Part shown: in pieces, positions 27,901 through 35,673 of the stretch
How the letters are laid out: each line of letters starts with the position of its first letter
How positions within the stretch are numbered: position 1 is the first letter of the stretch
DNA from: an uncultured Clostridium sp.
Lineage (GTDB): Bacteria > Bacillota > Clostridia > TANB77 > CAG-508
Direction: 5' to 3'
Assembly: GCA_947244325.1 (NCBI GenBank)
Contig: CAMXJY010000012.1
Span: 1-64,000, forward strand
Length of the DNA: 64,000 nt
Position numbers and translations under genes: made by a program
Notes under the pieces: model-generated
Database searches by the model: none
The model's input: only the letters and a program-made list of their open reading frames with translations
What the model was told of the DNA's origin: nothing

Positions 27901-29819
27901 TTTGCTAAACTTCCTGATGTTGGTGTTATAGAAATTACTTCTGCTCCTACTGATTTTATTTCAGATACTGAGTATGTTGGAGCTTTATTTCCATACCATT
28001 TAATTGTTCCTGAATTCCATTTTCCTACTCCATTATTTACTGTAAGTGTAGCTGTTATTTGATGTGATGTGTTTCTATATCTTGTACCATTATATTTAAA
28101 GTCACCATTTAAAGTTACTGTAAAGTTAAATGTTTTACCATCTAAGTTTACTTCTTTTCCATTTATAATTGTTTTCTTAACTTTTTTAACTATTTCTAAG
28201 CTGCCTTGATTTTCTTTTCTATTTTTCGCTGTAACTTTTACTGCTCCATCCTTTTTTAATGTTCCTGAAGCATTTGATATATCTACTTGCTCATATCCAT
28301 CTTTTCCAATTTCTGTTACTGTATATGAAGGTACATTGTCTCCATCCCAGTAATAAACTTTTGATGTTGCAGACATTCCTGCTTTAACTCTTACTACTTC
28401 TGAACCACCATTATCTGCTCCATTTACATTAACTCTAAAATAGAAGAATTTATTATCATCATTAACTTCATTTCCGTCTTCATCAACAAGGTCTTTTTCT
28501 ATTATTATTTTTCCACTATGACGCTCTAATGTTCTATCCATTTCAATATATTCATACCATCTAGCACCATTCATACCTAAAGCTAACATTTGTGATGGAT
28601 ATTCTTTCATACTTGTTAATTTTAACCAATATTCTGAATGATTATATTTACTTTGTGGATTTCCCTCTTCATCTGTCCATGTATCATAGTAATCTTTTGA
28701 TTTTTCTTTCCATGTTGCTTTAAAGTATGTTCCTTGTAAATCTTGGTACACACCACAAGCATTCATATATCTAAATTGTGTTTTTATATTTGTTATTTTT
28801 GTTGCATTTTCTCGATAATTTAATTTGATATAGAATTTTTCATTTGCTAATGGAAATTCTGATATATCTGGATCTGTTCTTTCTCCTTCAATCCATACAA
28901 ATTCCCAATCTTGATGTAATTGTAAAGGTGCTGGTGAATCATCTGTATAAAGTTCCATTTTTGTAATTCCAGCAAATTGAACTTCTTCTCTTTCACCAAA
29001 TTGTTCTGTAGAACCAACATAATCTATTGAAAATGGTCCTACTTTCCAAGCATCTCCATCCCATACAACTGTTGGTGTTTGATATTCTCCATCTATTTTC
29101 CATTCTGGTTTATATTCAAAGTCAAAAGCATTTTCATATGTTTTATGTTCTCCTGATTGTGTATCAAATTCTACTGTTGTATATTTTAACTGGTCTGTAG
29201 TTGCTGCTTCTGCTACTTCTAATATATATGCTTCAAAAGCATCTGCCTCTTTTGACATATCATTTGCTGCTACTGAATTTCCATGACTTCCTGCTTCAGT
29301 TGTCCACCAAGCATATTGTTCATAGTTAAGTTCACCCATTCCTTCAACTTTTATCATTTCTGATAAAATATATGCTTCTTTTGGTGTTGCAATTTTTGTT
29401 GCAGTTATTTTATATCTACCTATTGTTTTATTAGTATATGTTGAATGCTCAAAAGGTGAACCTGATGTAGAACTTTTACGTAATATTTCTTTTCCTATAT
29501 CTGCCATTGTTAAATGAGGATAACTTACACCTTGAGGGTCTGTTTTAACTTTTCCTATCCAGTATGCTACTTCTGTTTGATTATCACTTGGTAGTGCTGT
29601 ACCTTTTTGTGAACAGAATACATCATAGTAACTGTCTAAATCACTAAAAGGTATATAACTTCCATTTGGATATGTATGTATATGTTCTGATTCTATTATT
29701 ACTTCACCATATAATTTCTTATATACTATTTCAGATACTGCACTACATACTCCTACAGTGCTTAATATGATTAACATTAATATAAATAATGTAGAAACTT
29801 TTGATTTAAAATTTTTCAT
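21924..29819 (-). CDS. giant surface adhesin B2: thioester-like head, Cna-B-like and SdrD-B domains
   Basis: Encodes 2,631 residues. ATG 29819 is chosen; the upstream GTG lies inside the ribosome site GGGGGTG. A signal peptide covers about residues 1-28. The head (about 30-330) has Cys69 in FCSQKG and Gln168 in EQYAWW, matching the Cys...QxA(I/W)W layout of thioester (TQXA/TED) domains, where these residues form an internal bond able to react with host amines. Then come eight Cna-B-like or DUF5979-like repeats, each opening like GSLEIVKKV or GYIHIIKTL; two SdrD-B-like regions (GDVWEDKAQD, GKAWEDKAED); and a conserved stretch ending DARDSESRRLEMMSKSEIIT. The C-terminus is FTPPTG, a membrane helix and KKKVLR, a sortase-like signal. 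The gene starts 1 base after the stop of A2, so translational coupling is likely. It is paralogous to B1. Confidence 0.88.
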   Translation of the reverse strand: MKNFKSKVSTLFILMLIILSTVGVCSAVSEIVYKKLYGEVIIESEHIHTYPNGSYIPFSDLDSYYDVFCSQKGTALPSDNQTEVAYWIGKVKTDPQGVSYPHLTMADIGKEILRKSSTSGSPFEHSTYTNKTIGRYKITATKIATPKEAYILSEMIKVEGMGELNYEQYAWWTTEAGSHGNSVAANDMSKEADAFEAYILEVAEAATTDQLKYTTVEFDTQSGEHKTYENAFDFEYKPEWKIDGEYQTPTVVWDGDAWKVGPFSIDYVGSTEQFGEREEVQFAGITKMELYTDDSPAPLQLHQDWEFVWIEGERTDPDISEFPLANEKFYIKLNYRENATKITNIKTQFRYMNACGVYQDLQGTYFKATWKEKSKDYYDTWTDEEGNPQSKYNHSEYWLKLTSMKEYPSQMLALGMNGARWYEYIEMDRTLERHSGKIIIEKDLVDEDGNEVNDDNKFFYFRVNVNGADNGGSEVVRVKAGMSATSKVYYWDGDNVPSYTVTEIGKDGYEQVDISNASGTLKKDGAVKVTAKNRKENQGSLEIVKKVKKTIINGKEVNLDGKTFNFTVTLNGDFKYNGTRYRNTSHQITATLTVNNGVGKWNSGTIKWYGNKAPTYSVSEIKSVGAEVISITPTSGSLANKQTVVVTAINTPVPDKAKLHIIKTLEHANMYDEKEIMDMKFSFDIAVEGYTTQRISIKPIRKDNTFIWEYTTGEYLWEHGNNPSYTITEVDCPEGTEFATATSGDTEISISGTSVTGKLVSDESKGYTVTNNIVNRPTDIHRGKIDLTKNVVEDILVDKDYKFVVTVSGKFVYKGVEYNNKTIQLTNDSCVEIQNGNYDENNFVVIHVDSSKVGKWLSDEFTWYGKTAPEFKVEENTLGEDVISSIEPSKGFLSDRVDGSDAVKVTAWNRDGAKSGYIHIIKTLENAEKYSTDYINSLVFKFKVSVEGYEPYIVSLKAEKVDNKYVWEYTSNAFTWKKDQAPLKYTIEEVEIPEGAEFVSASAEGGTVSGTSISGVLKESKADSYLITTDNSFINKLTEYTGDLVIDKKVTSGSLNGKEFKFKVTLRGAFEYNGVSYGPNTGNGEELVLENVVVKGGDKWSSGTIKWYGLAAPEYVVEEQESDIAKPVSILNATGYMKPGANATVATFTNEPKPAQGYLQITKQIENGVTSDNEYTFKITVDGYEPIIVKIKANQTYKSDVFTWDAAAGAPKYKVEEIDLPEGTSVVRIDNAEGTLSANSTINVVAINREDEKNGNFKVTKEIIADEKLLDGLALPTFDLTITISGTFEMNGESVVNSSRVIKTSLQGGQTYTSPNIKWWGTNAPTVSVVENNIPTGWKNIGISNNGAEIADGLEIVVTNRLETLTVIDLTIKLAGDVWEDKAQDPDSKNTEDSVANGKIDANEEGIGGVEVYIYNSNGGLATVYDDGVEISQPIITTDNGHWEAPSLKMQKGTYDVEFVYDGQTYEPTKFLATSNGDAGAYKGASTSGRDAWANDSMALDYNREEVNSRVQEVIGKTPIDGSGNTTGAVVGSAGEQTINYEKASSSINGNQRVVSKLITTNANGRALDVFKAKAKTSVGGLTYPFDSKIHLESFDTYISELGLVQYYKYSATYNYCLHINLGLVRREEADVAATKDLVSAKVVVNDRLLNYKFNTLDDIGKDCYSRQTYADANKIEYQLGLYKTDYYYRAEIYQANSNIAGYDKLESFYKNLGLGIDTTELEVYLTYKISLYNESPTYLAQINSVDDYFDSSFGKPIDKKVEKYIKTTDGKETDKLTEVANASYLTASNGTNAGVNWSVIDKGIKGSDGITYNKMKTDLKGLSLASGERADIFVTFALEKTDVNGVQRAIELGNKSNVVEISSYSTFNRDGSIAGKIDRDSAPANVNIEDHNEKSWYEDDTDAAPVLELTLLADNRELNGKAWEDKAEDGKTVGNGIYDNNEALIGGLTTELVEKVKVKDGGTYTEYDFLWPTSKSLDALGGKTMEYLTGFDSTTETSRVATDAKGVGEYDFTGVPVGNYVVRFLYGNDKTKLEDTFEITGDAVALKPDGTSYSGTDKILIANYDEDKEGATGAVYNGQDFRTTLYQVGFASTDSNGYINNEWHDLDSQDLANAKVSDARDSESRRLEMMSKSEIITNVNGTILASANDVAGNHTDLYNDYYMFADTAKMNLNIREFGSGVQKEEVQGTVLENGSVKVQEQIIDYIINNIDCGLIQRPETEVVLDKEISSIKLTTNDGRVIFNASYDIDYVLRNDLFGNTDDKVVIAKIGGKYLVADVKLNEVSIGTDVMQAIDKNENKLTYIDETNGGTQNFRFINIDDTILQGTTIELNYLMTALNVGEVDMTSNMLENEISTIAKNNGTKVKDEILNLANKVEEESRNSSTVDSIVKLGEYLGTTYYTGNTGADVVVTTKVRQIVDYVDNDGIFATTDNMTPDHSWKNTSVTELTGSGYEADRLLSKYITTENELIDKNGVAYITSQRNNVVLSVDTETQDARDQLHNSGFESKLVPFTQDENAYKSQIGLTITKTVSAEDDADNLNYDNITEVVKIENSVGRRDEVAVPGNANPKLGEFEISLEERDTSATELVTFTPPTGIEAQSIISIQILIVIVASLAILAIGIVIIKKKVLR

Positions 29820-29820
29820 A

Positions 29821-32800
29821 TTAAACACCCCCTTTTCTTTTTGCTAAGACAATTTTGTTATATGCTATAAATATTACTATACTTCCTAATAATATTGTTG
29901 TTATTATTACTGAGATGTATATGAAGGTTTCTCCTGTTTTTGCTGAGATAATTATATCTGCTGAGCCTAAATCATTTTCACCTTGTGCTTTATTTGCTGG
30001 TGTTGAGTTATGATCTGAGATTCCATATATATTGTAATCTTCATATATCTCTGCTAAGTTATTTACGATACCTGCATTTTCTGCAGTCATTTGTCTTGTT
30101 AATACTAATTTTACTGTTGCAGATTCTCCTGGAGCCAATTCTTTATCAGCAAGAGCTGATGTATAAAGATTTCCATCTGAACCTGTGTACCAACTTGAGT
30201 TATCACCTAATGAAGAATTAAATGTCATACCTTCTGGTATGTAATCTACTATGTTTTTAGCATATCCAGAAACATCACCTGTATTTGTTACTTTTATAGC
30301 ATATTCTACTATTACTGTAGAACCTGATAAGTATTTTGCTGCTATTTCTGTTTTTGCTAAATCAATACTATCATATGTGTCATTTGTTGTTCCTTTAACA
30401 CTTTGAGTTGTTACTCTAGTTATTCCTTTGTCTAGTTTTAAGTCAAATGTATCTGCTAAAACTAAACCTATATCTATTCCTGATACACTACCATTTGCTA
30501 TTGTTATAACATCTGTGATAGCACCATTTCTTGTTTTACCATCTTGTTCAAGTTTTGTTGTGATTGCATCAGAGTTAACATTTATTTCAACTCCGTCTTT
30601 TTTATATGCTGTTACTGTATATTTTACAGTGTCATATTCAAATATTACTAAATAATTTCCATTTTCTATTCCTGAGAATGTATATGTACCATTAGTATCT
30701 GTTGTAGTAGAAGTTTGGATAACACCTGTTTCGCTGTTTACTAATCTTACTACTATTCCTGATAATAATTCTTCTCCTATATTTCTCATACCATCTTTAT
30801 TTGAGTCTACCCAAGCTGTACCTGTTAATTTATATGTTTTTGATATATTACTATTTTGTGCTACTGAATTATTATTTGAAGAAGATTGAAGCTCACTTGC
30901 TACTATAGATTTTTCAGAAGCTTCAACTATATGTGTTACTGAGTTTGTTTGCATTTCCTCTATTTCTTCTGAAGACACTGTAGCAAAGTTTGTAACTGTT
31001 TTTTCTTGAACTCCTCCTAAATTTGATGCAACAGCTTCAATATTTACTACTAATTCTTCTTTAGGTTTAATATTTGCCATTATAACAGCTTCTCTACTTG
31101 AAGAAACTTTTTTGTTTCCTACTATTCCATCTGAAACATATGTTATTTTTCTAACAGCTATTCCATCTGGTATTACATCTGTTAATTTTACATGGTCTGC
31201 AACTGCATCTCCTTCATTTTTTACAGTAAATATGTAATTTACTTTATCTCCTTCTTTTATATATGTATCTGTATTTTCTGATACTTGAGTAATAACAAGT
31301 ACTGGTTTACCAATAATAGTTAAAACACCATTTGATTCATATGAATCTGTTCCATCAGCACTAACTTTTGCTATTAATTCAATATCTTTTTTAGTTATAT
31401 TTTCATCAATTTCATTTACTCTAATTGTAAATGTTAATGATACATATGCATATTCATCTAATTTATCAATTTTCCATGTAATTGTTCTTGTAGATTCATC
31501 ATAACTTCCTTGTGCTACTTCTGCACTTGTTAATCCATCTTCTTCATAACCAATTACTGCTGCTTTTACAAAGCTAAATTCTTGTGGTAACTCTTGAGTT
31601 ACTACAATATTTTTCATTGTTTTTTCTGTTAAGTTTTCAACTCCTACACGGAATAAAACTTCATCTCCAGCTTTTTGAACATCTAAATCATCATCTATAT
31701 CTGATTTATTATCTATTGTAATTTCAAAAGCTGCTTCTGTTACTTTAATTTTTGTACCTTCTGCTGTTAGTGTAGCACCTAAATCTTTTGCTGATACACT
31801 GGCTTTTGGTTCTATATAAACTTCTGGCATTTCTGTTATAACTTTTTCGTCTACTACATTTCCTTCTTCGTCATATTTTATTATTTTATATTGTCCATCA
31901 TATTCTCCAAATCCTTCTGTTCCTCTATAATATTCTTCAAGTGTTGGAATATCATTTGCCTTTAAGTTTACTTTAAATTCAATTTTTTCGTCTTTTTCTA
32001 ATATTGATTTTGAAGCTTTTATAACTCCATTTTCTTCTATTATATTAACATCTTCATTTTCAATCTCGTATGAAACATATTCTGCAAATCTTGGAACTTC
32101 AAATTCTACATTTACATTTTCTGCTTTAGTATTTCCTACATTTGTTGCTACTACATTTACTTGTACTTCTGAAAATTCTTTAATTACTTCTTTATTTGCT
32201 GAAACTTCTATATTTAATTCTGGTCCTTCACCTGTTGTTAAACCGATTTTATCTGGGCTTGTTTCTTCATCTGTTACAGCAATTTCTGAATTGTTTGTAT
32301 AATATGCTAAAAATGTTCCATAAATATTTTCATTATGAGTTAAGTTTCCAGGAATTTCATATTCATATGTAAATCTTAAAATTTCTGATTGTTCCATTTC
32401 ATAATCTGAATCAACTGGTACTAATAAATATGATTTAACTACATCTAAGTTATCTGGATTCATTGTCCATCCATTTTGCTTGTCATCTACATCTTTAGTT
32501 GCCTCTCCATTTTCTGAGTAATATATATTAAATAAAGTACTATTGTGTTCATCTTGAACTATTCCACTTACTAATTTTGTATCAAGTGTTGTTCCTAAAT
32601 CTTCTCCTGTAGCTATATCTTTAACACCTTTAAAAGGTATTCTACCTAATATAGATACATTTGAAACTGTGTTATTATTGTTGTTCATTATAATAACTTC
32701 CATGCTAGCTGTTTTAGCATCTGAATAAATATCTATTACATCTTCTTGTACACCTTGTCTTACAGATGTTACTGTTGTTCCTAAGTTATTATAGTTTGAT

Positions 32801-35112
32801 GTACTATTTACAGCTACAAGTCCTGTTGGAGCTGAGTACATAAATTGTAATTCATTTGCTCCTTCATCTTTATAATTTGTAGCTTCACTATTGTTATATC
32901 TTAATTTAATAATATCTGATTTTGCTGGTGTATATAAGTTAACTTTGATATTAGCATTAATTACTATGTTAGTACCATTTGTTAATACACCTGAGTTAAT
33001 TCCTTCTTGTTTTCCATCTAATGTTATTCTTATTATTCTTCCATCTTGTTCGGCATTTACTACTTCTAATCCTTCTCCATAAAGAACACTTATATTTGTT
33101 ACTTCTAAGCTTTCAACATATTCTGGTAATTCAACTTCAAATACTGAATTTCCATATACATCTGATTTTTCTGTAGCATTGTTTAATTCTATTCTTAATT
33201 CAACGTCTTCATTAGTTGCAAGTGTTGAAAGATTATCTCTATCCATAACTAAATTTGCTTTAGTTACTGTATCTAATAAATTTGTTTTTGACTCTGATTG
33301 TCCTACTTCAACTATTTCATCTACATAAGCATAATCTGCTTTTATTATAGATTTTGTTTTTATAGAATCAAGTCCTGCAAATTCTTCTTTACTTAAGTTT
33401 GAATTTGATATTGCTTTTACATTGTTTATTACTAAGTTTCCTTCTCCTACTGGTTTAGTTGTTTTGAAAACTAATTTTGATTGTTTTTCTTCAAAAGAAA
33501 CTATTATATTTCCTTCTTCATTTACTTCTGTTTCATTATTTATAACAGCTACTTCATTTCCTTCTAGGTTTAGTACTTTTAATTCTCCTTCTTCACCTAA
33601 AAGTTTTACAAATTCTTCTTTTGATATAGAAATTTGTTTATAGTATAAATCTTCATTTTCATGAGTTTCTCCTGCTTTATCTATATACTCATTTGCTACA
33701 TCCTCTACTTCTATACCTTCAACAATATCTTTATAAGAAACATTTATTATTGTTTTTGAATTCATTTGAATCTCATATTTACCACTACTGTTATAGTTTG
33801 AATAAACATAAGCTTTTGAAACTTCTTTAGTTTCGTTTTCTATATTCAAAGATACTATGTCACCAATTTGTTTATCTACTGAATATTCATAATTATCACT
33901 ACTTGTTACTACATTAATATTATCATCTTTTTCTACACCGCTAAAAGTTACTATATTAGCTTCAATTTCAGATTCTATTTCAGTATTTGATGCTTTAGCA
34001 CCCTCAAAAGTATATGTAATTAAATATTCGTCTACACCTGGTTCATTATAATATCTTTCTTCTTCAACTACTTCTTTTTCAGCATCTTTTAAGTATTCAT
34101 CTTCATATTCGTTTACTTCAACTAATTTTTTCTCATTAGTAACTTTTATTTCTAAGCTATTTTCTTCTTGATTATAATTCCAATTATCTTCATTAAAGTT
34201 TAAGTTTCCAGCTGTCTCCCCATTTGTTCCTGATGTAGAATTAGGAACAACTGTTATATTTGAAGGAGCTATTCCTTCAAATGTTGGAACTTTTATTTTA
34301 ACATCTGATTCTTTTATTGGTAATGTGTTTTCTTCAGTAGTAGAATCAAGTTTAACTACTGTTTGTAAAATAACACCTCTACCAAAATCTATATATTTTT
34401 CTACTGATGTTTCTACTCTAACTTCTCTTTCATCTTTCCAAGAAACATTTAATTTAATTTCTCTTGAAACTTCTATTTCATCACCATCATCATCAACATA
34501 TATACCAGTGAATTTTACTAAGCAATCATTTGTAAATTTATTCTCGTTTACATATGATTCGTTTTTATATCCTATTGGTAGTGAAAGACTAATTTCTTTT
34601 GAGCTATTTATTTGTTGCATTGTAATTGTATTATCTTCCAAACTTTGAACATAATCTGGTAATTCATATTTTGAAGATTCTTCGTTTTCTTCATCTTCTG
34701 ATGTTTCATTTTCTATTACTTCATCTTCTTCTGAAATCTCATCTTCTTGAGTTTCTTCTTCCTCTTCTACTTTGAAATCTTTTACCTCAAAGTTTAATCC
34801 GTTTCCTTCTTCTGTTTCTGCAATCTCAATTTTAGCATCTTTTAAATATCCACTTTTTTGAACATCTAATTTCATGCTTATTGCTAAATCCTCGTTATTT
34901 ACATCACTAATAACCGAAGTTTCTTTCTCTTCTTCGGTTCCAAAATAAGCTTCAAATCCAACATTTTTATGTCCTGTGTCAGATTTATCACCAAAAAGTG
35001 TTTCTGCAAAACTTGATGCAAAGCTTTTTGTAACAAATGCAAAGTTTGCAGAAGTTAGTGTAAATATTAGGATTATTGCTAACAATTTTTCTAGAATTTT
35101 GTTTTTAAGCAT
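29821..35112 (-). CDS. giant surface protein A2: DUF11 and SdrD-B repeats
   Basis: Encodes 1,763 residues. ATG 35112 is preferred over the ATG at 35130, because GGAGG lies between them, 10 bases before 35112. A signal peptide (MLKNKILEKLLAIILIFTLT) is followed by an acidic linker near residues 110-155 (rich in Glu, Asp, Ser). Long beta-rich domains come next, including DUF11-type modules (VLFRVGVENLTEKTMKNIVV; VNYIFTVKNEGDAVADHVKL), then an SdrD-B module (TGTAWVDSNKDGMRNIGEEL), a final DUF11-like module, and a C-terminal SAKTGE motif, membrane helix and basic tail (LAKRKGGV). Such proteins form cell-wall-linked stalks. Two candidate promoters lie 70-280 bases upstream. It is the first gene of the A2-B2 operon and a paralogue of A1 (43571-49252), without that copy's Asn-rich linker. 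Confidence 0.88.
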   Translation of the reverse strand: MLKNKILEKLLAIILIFTLTSANFAFVTKSFASSFAETLFGDKSDTGHKNVGFEAYFGTEEEKETSVISDVNNEDLAISMKLDVQKSGYLKDAKIEIAETEEGNGLNFEVKDFKVEEEEETQEDEISEEDEVIENETSEDEENEESSKYELPDYVQSLEDNTITMQQINSSKEISLSLPIGYKNESYVNENKFTNDCLVKFTGIYVDDDGDEIEVSREIKLNVSWKDEREVRVETSVEKYIDFGRGVILQTVVKLDSTTEENTLPIKESDVKIKVPTFEGIAPSNITVVPNSTSGTNGETAGNLNFNEDNWNYNQEENSLEIKVTNEKKLVEVNEYEDEYLKDAEKEVVEEERYYNEPGVDEYLITYTFEGAKASNTEIESEIEANIVTFSGVEKDDNINVVTSSDNYEYSVDKQIGDIVSLNIENETKEVSKAYVYSNYNSSGKYEIQMNSKTIINVSYKDIVEGIEVEDVANEYIDKAGETHENEDLYYKQISISKEEFVKLLGEEGELKVLNLEGNEVAVINNETEVNEEGNIIVSFEEKQSKLVFKTTKPVGEGNLVINNVKAISNSNLSKEEFAGLDSIKTKSIIKADYAYVDEIVEVGQSESKTNLLDTVTKANLVMDRDNLSTLATNEDVELRIELNNATEKSDVYGNSVFEVELPEYVESLEVTNISVLYGEGLEVVNAEQDGRIIRITLDGKQEGINSGVLTNGTNIVINANIKVNLYTPAKSDIIKLRYNNSEATNYKDEGANELQFMYSAPTGLVAVNSTSNYNNLGTTVTSVRQGVQEDVIDIYSDAKTASMEVIIMNNNNNTVSNVSILGRIPFKGVKDIATGEDLGTTLDTKLVSGIVQDEHNSTLFNIYYSENGEATKDVDDKQNGWTMNPDNLDVVKSYLLVPVDSDYEMEQSEILRFTYEYEIPGNLTHNENIYGTFLAYYTNNSEIAVTDEETSPDKIGLTTGEGPELNIEVSANKEVIKEFSEVQVNVVATNVGNTKAENVNVEFEVPRFAEYVSYEIENEDVNIIEENGVIKASKSILEKDEKIEFKVNLKANDIPTLEEYYRGTEGFGEYDGQYKIIKYDEEGNVVDEKVITEMPEVYIEPKASVSAKDLGATLTAEGTKIKVTEAAFEITIDNKSDIDDDLDVQKAGDEVLFRVGVENLTEKTMKNIVVTQELPQEFSFVKAAVIGYEEDGLTSAEVAQGSYDESTRTITWKIDKLDEYAYVSLTFTIRVNEIDENITKKDIELIAKVSADGTDSYESNGVLTIIGKPVLVITQVSENTDTYIKEGDKVNYIFTVKNEGDAVADHVKLTDVIPDGIAVRKITYVSDGIVGNKKVSSSREAVIMANIKPKEELVVNIEAVASNLGGVQEKTVTNFATVSSEEIEEMQTNSVTHIVEASEKSIVASELQSSSNNNSVAQNSNISKTYKLTGTAWVDSNKDGMRNIGEELLSGIVVRLVNSETGVIQTSTTTDTNGTYTFSGIENGNYLVIFEYDTVKYTVTAYKKDGVEINVNSDAITTKLEQDGKTRNGAITDVITIANGSVSGIDIGLVLADTFDLKLDKGITRVTTQSVKGTTNDTYDSIDLAKTEIAAKYLSGSTVIVEYAIKVTNTGDVSGYAKNIVDYIPEGMTFNSSLGDNSSWYTGSDGNLYTSALADKELAPGESATVKLVLTRQMTAENAGIVNNLAEIYEDYNIYGISDHNSTPANKAQGENDLGSADIIISAKTGETFIYISVIITTILLGSIVIFIAYNKIVLAKRKGGV

Positions 35113-35180
35113 AATCTTAATTCCTCCCATAATAACAAATTTTGTGACATAGTATTCTTTTTTACTATTTTATAAGTATA

Positions 35181-35208
35181 ATTTTACTCTTTTTTTAAAA
35201 GTAGTCAA
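35181..35208 (-). promoter_or_regulatory. proximal candidate promoter of the A2-B2 operon
   Basis: On the minus strand, -35 TTGACT (35208-35203), a 16-base spacer, and -10 TAAAAT (35186-35181), about 70 bases before the start codon. Confidence 0.45.
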
Positions 35209-35364
35209 TAGGTAAAGCCTTCTAAATAGTGGCTTTTAAACATTTTCTACTTCTAACCCACTACGGATGTTTATTTTTAAAACTTTCATGTTTTTTTATA
35301 TAAAATTTTCATTACATAATCCTAGAGCTACTTATAATTTACCGTAAAAACGCTATACATTTCT

Positions 35365-35393
35365 ATTATACACCATTATGTCAACTTTTTCAA
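35365..35393 (-). promoter_or_regulatory. distal promoter of the A2-B2 operon
   Basis: On the minus strand, -35 TTGAAA (35393-35388), a 17-base spacer, and -10 TATAAT (35370-35365). This gives a leader of roughly 245 bases before the A2 start. No known riboswitch was recognised in that leader. Confidence 0.65.
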
Positions 35394-35594
35394 GGATTTC
35401 AAGGCTTTTTTTGCCTTTTTTTCAATTTTTTTGTATTTTCATATCTTTATTTTAATACCTTTCATGTCTTTTTTTGTCGAATTGTATATTTTTTTGTAAA
35501 TTGTAATATAAACAATAAAATTTACAAATTTCTTCAAAGTCTTTACTTAGTAGAACTTTATAGTATTTTCCTAGTGTACAAAATTGCCAAAGGC

Positions 35595-35664
35595 TATTTA
35601 TTAGGAAGTTCGGAGAACTTTCCTAATAAATAACAAAAGAAGAGACTCCTAAAAGTCTCTTCTT
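35595..35664 (-). terminator. two tandem hairpins ending the A1-B1 operon
   Basis: The proximal stem AAGAAGAGACT/AGTCTCTTCTT (35637-35647 with 35654-35664) starts about 10 bases after the B1 stop. A second, longer stem, TATTTATTAGGAAGTT (35595-35610) with 35616-35632, follows with one bulge. T-rich sequence follows the first stem (TCTTCTTTTG). Confidence 0.7.
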
Positions 35665-35673
35665 TACTAGATT

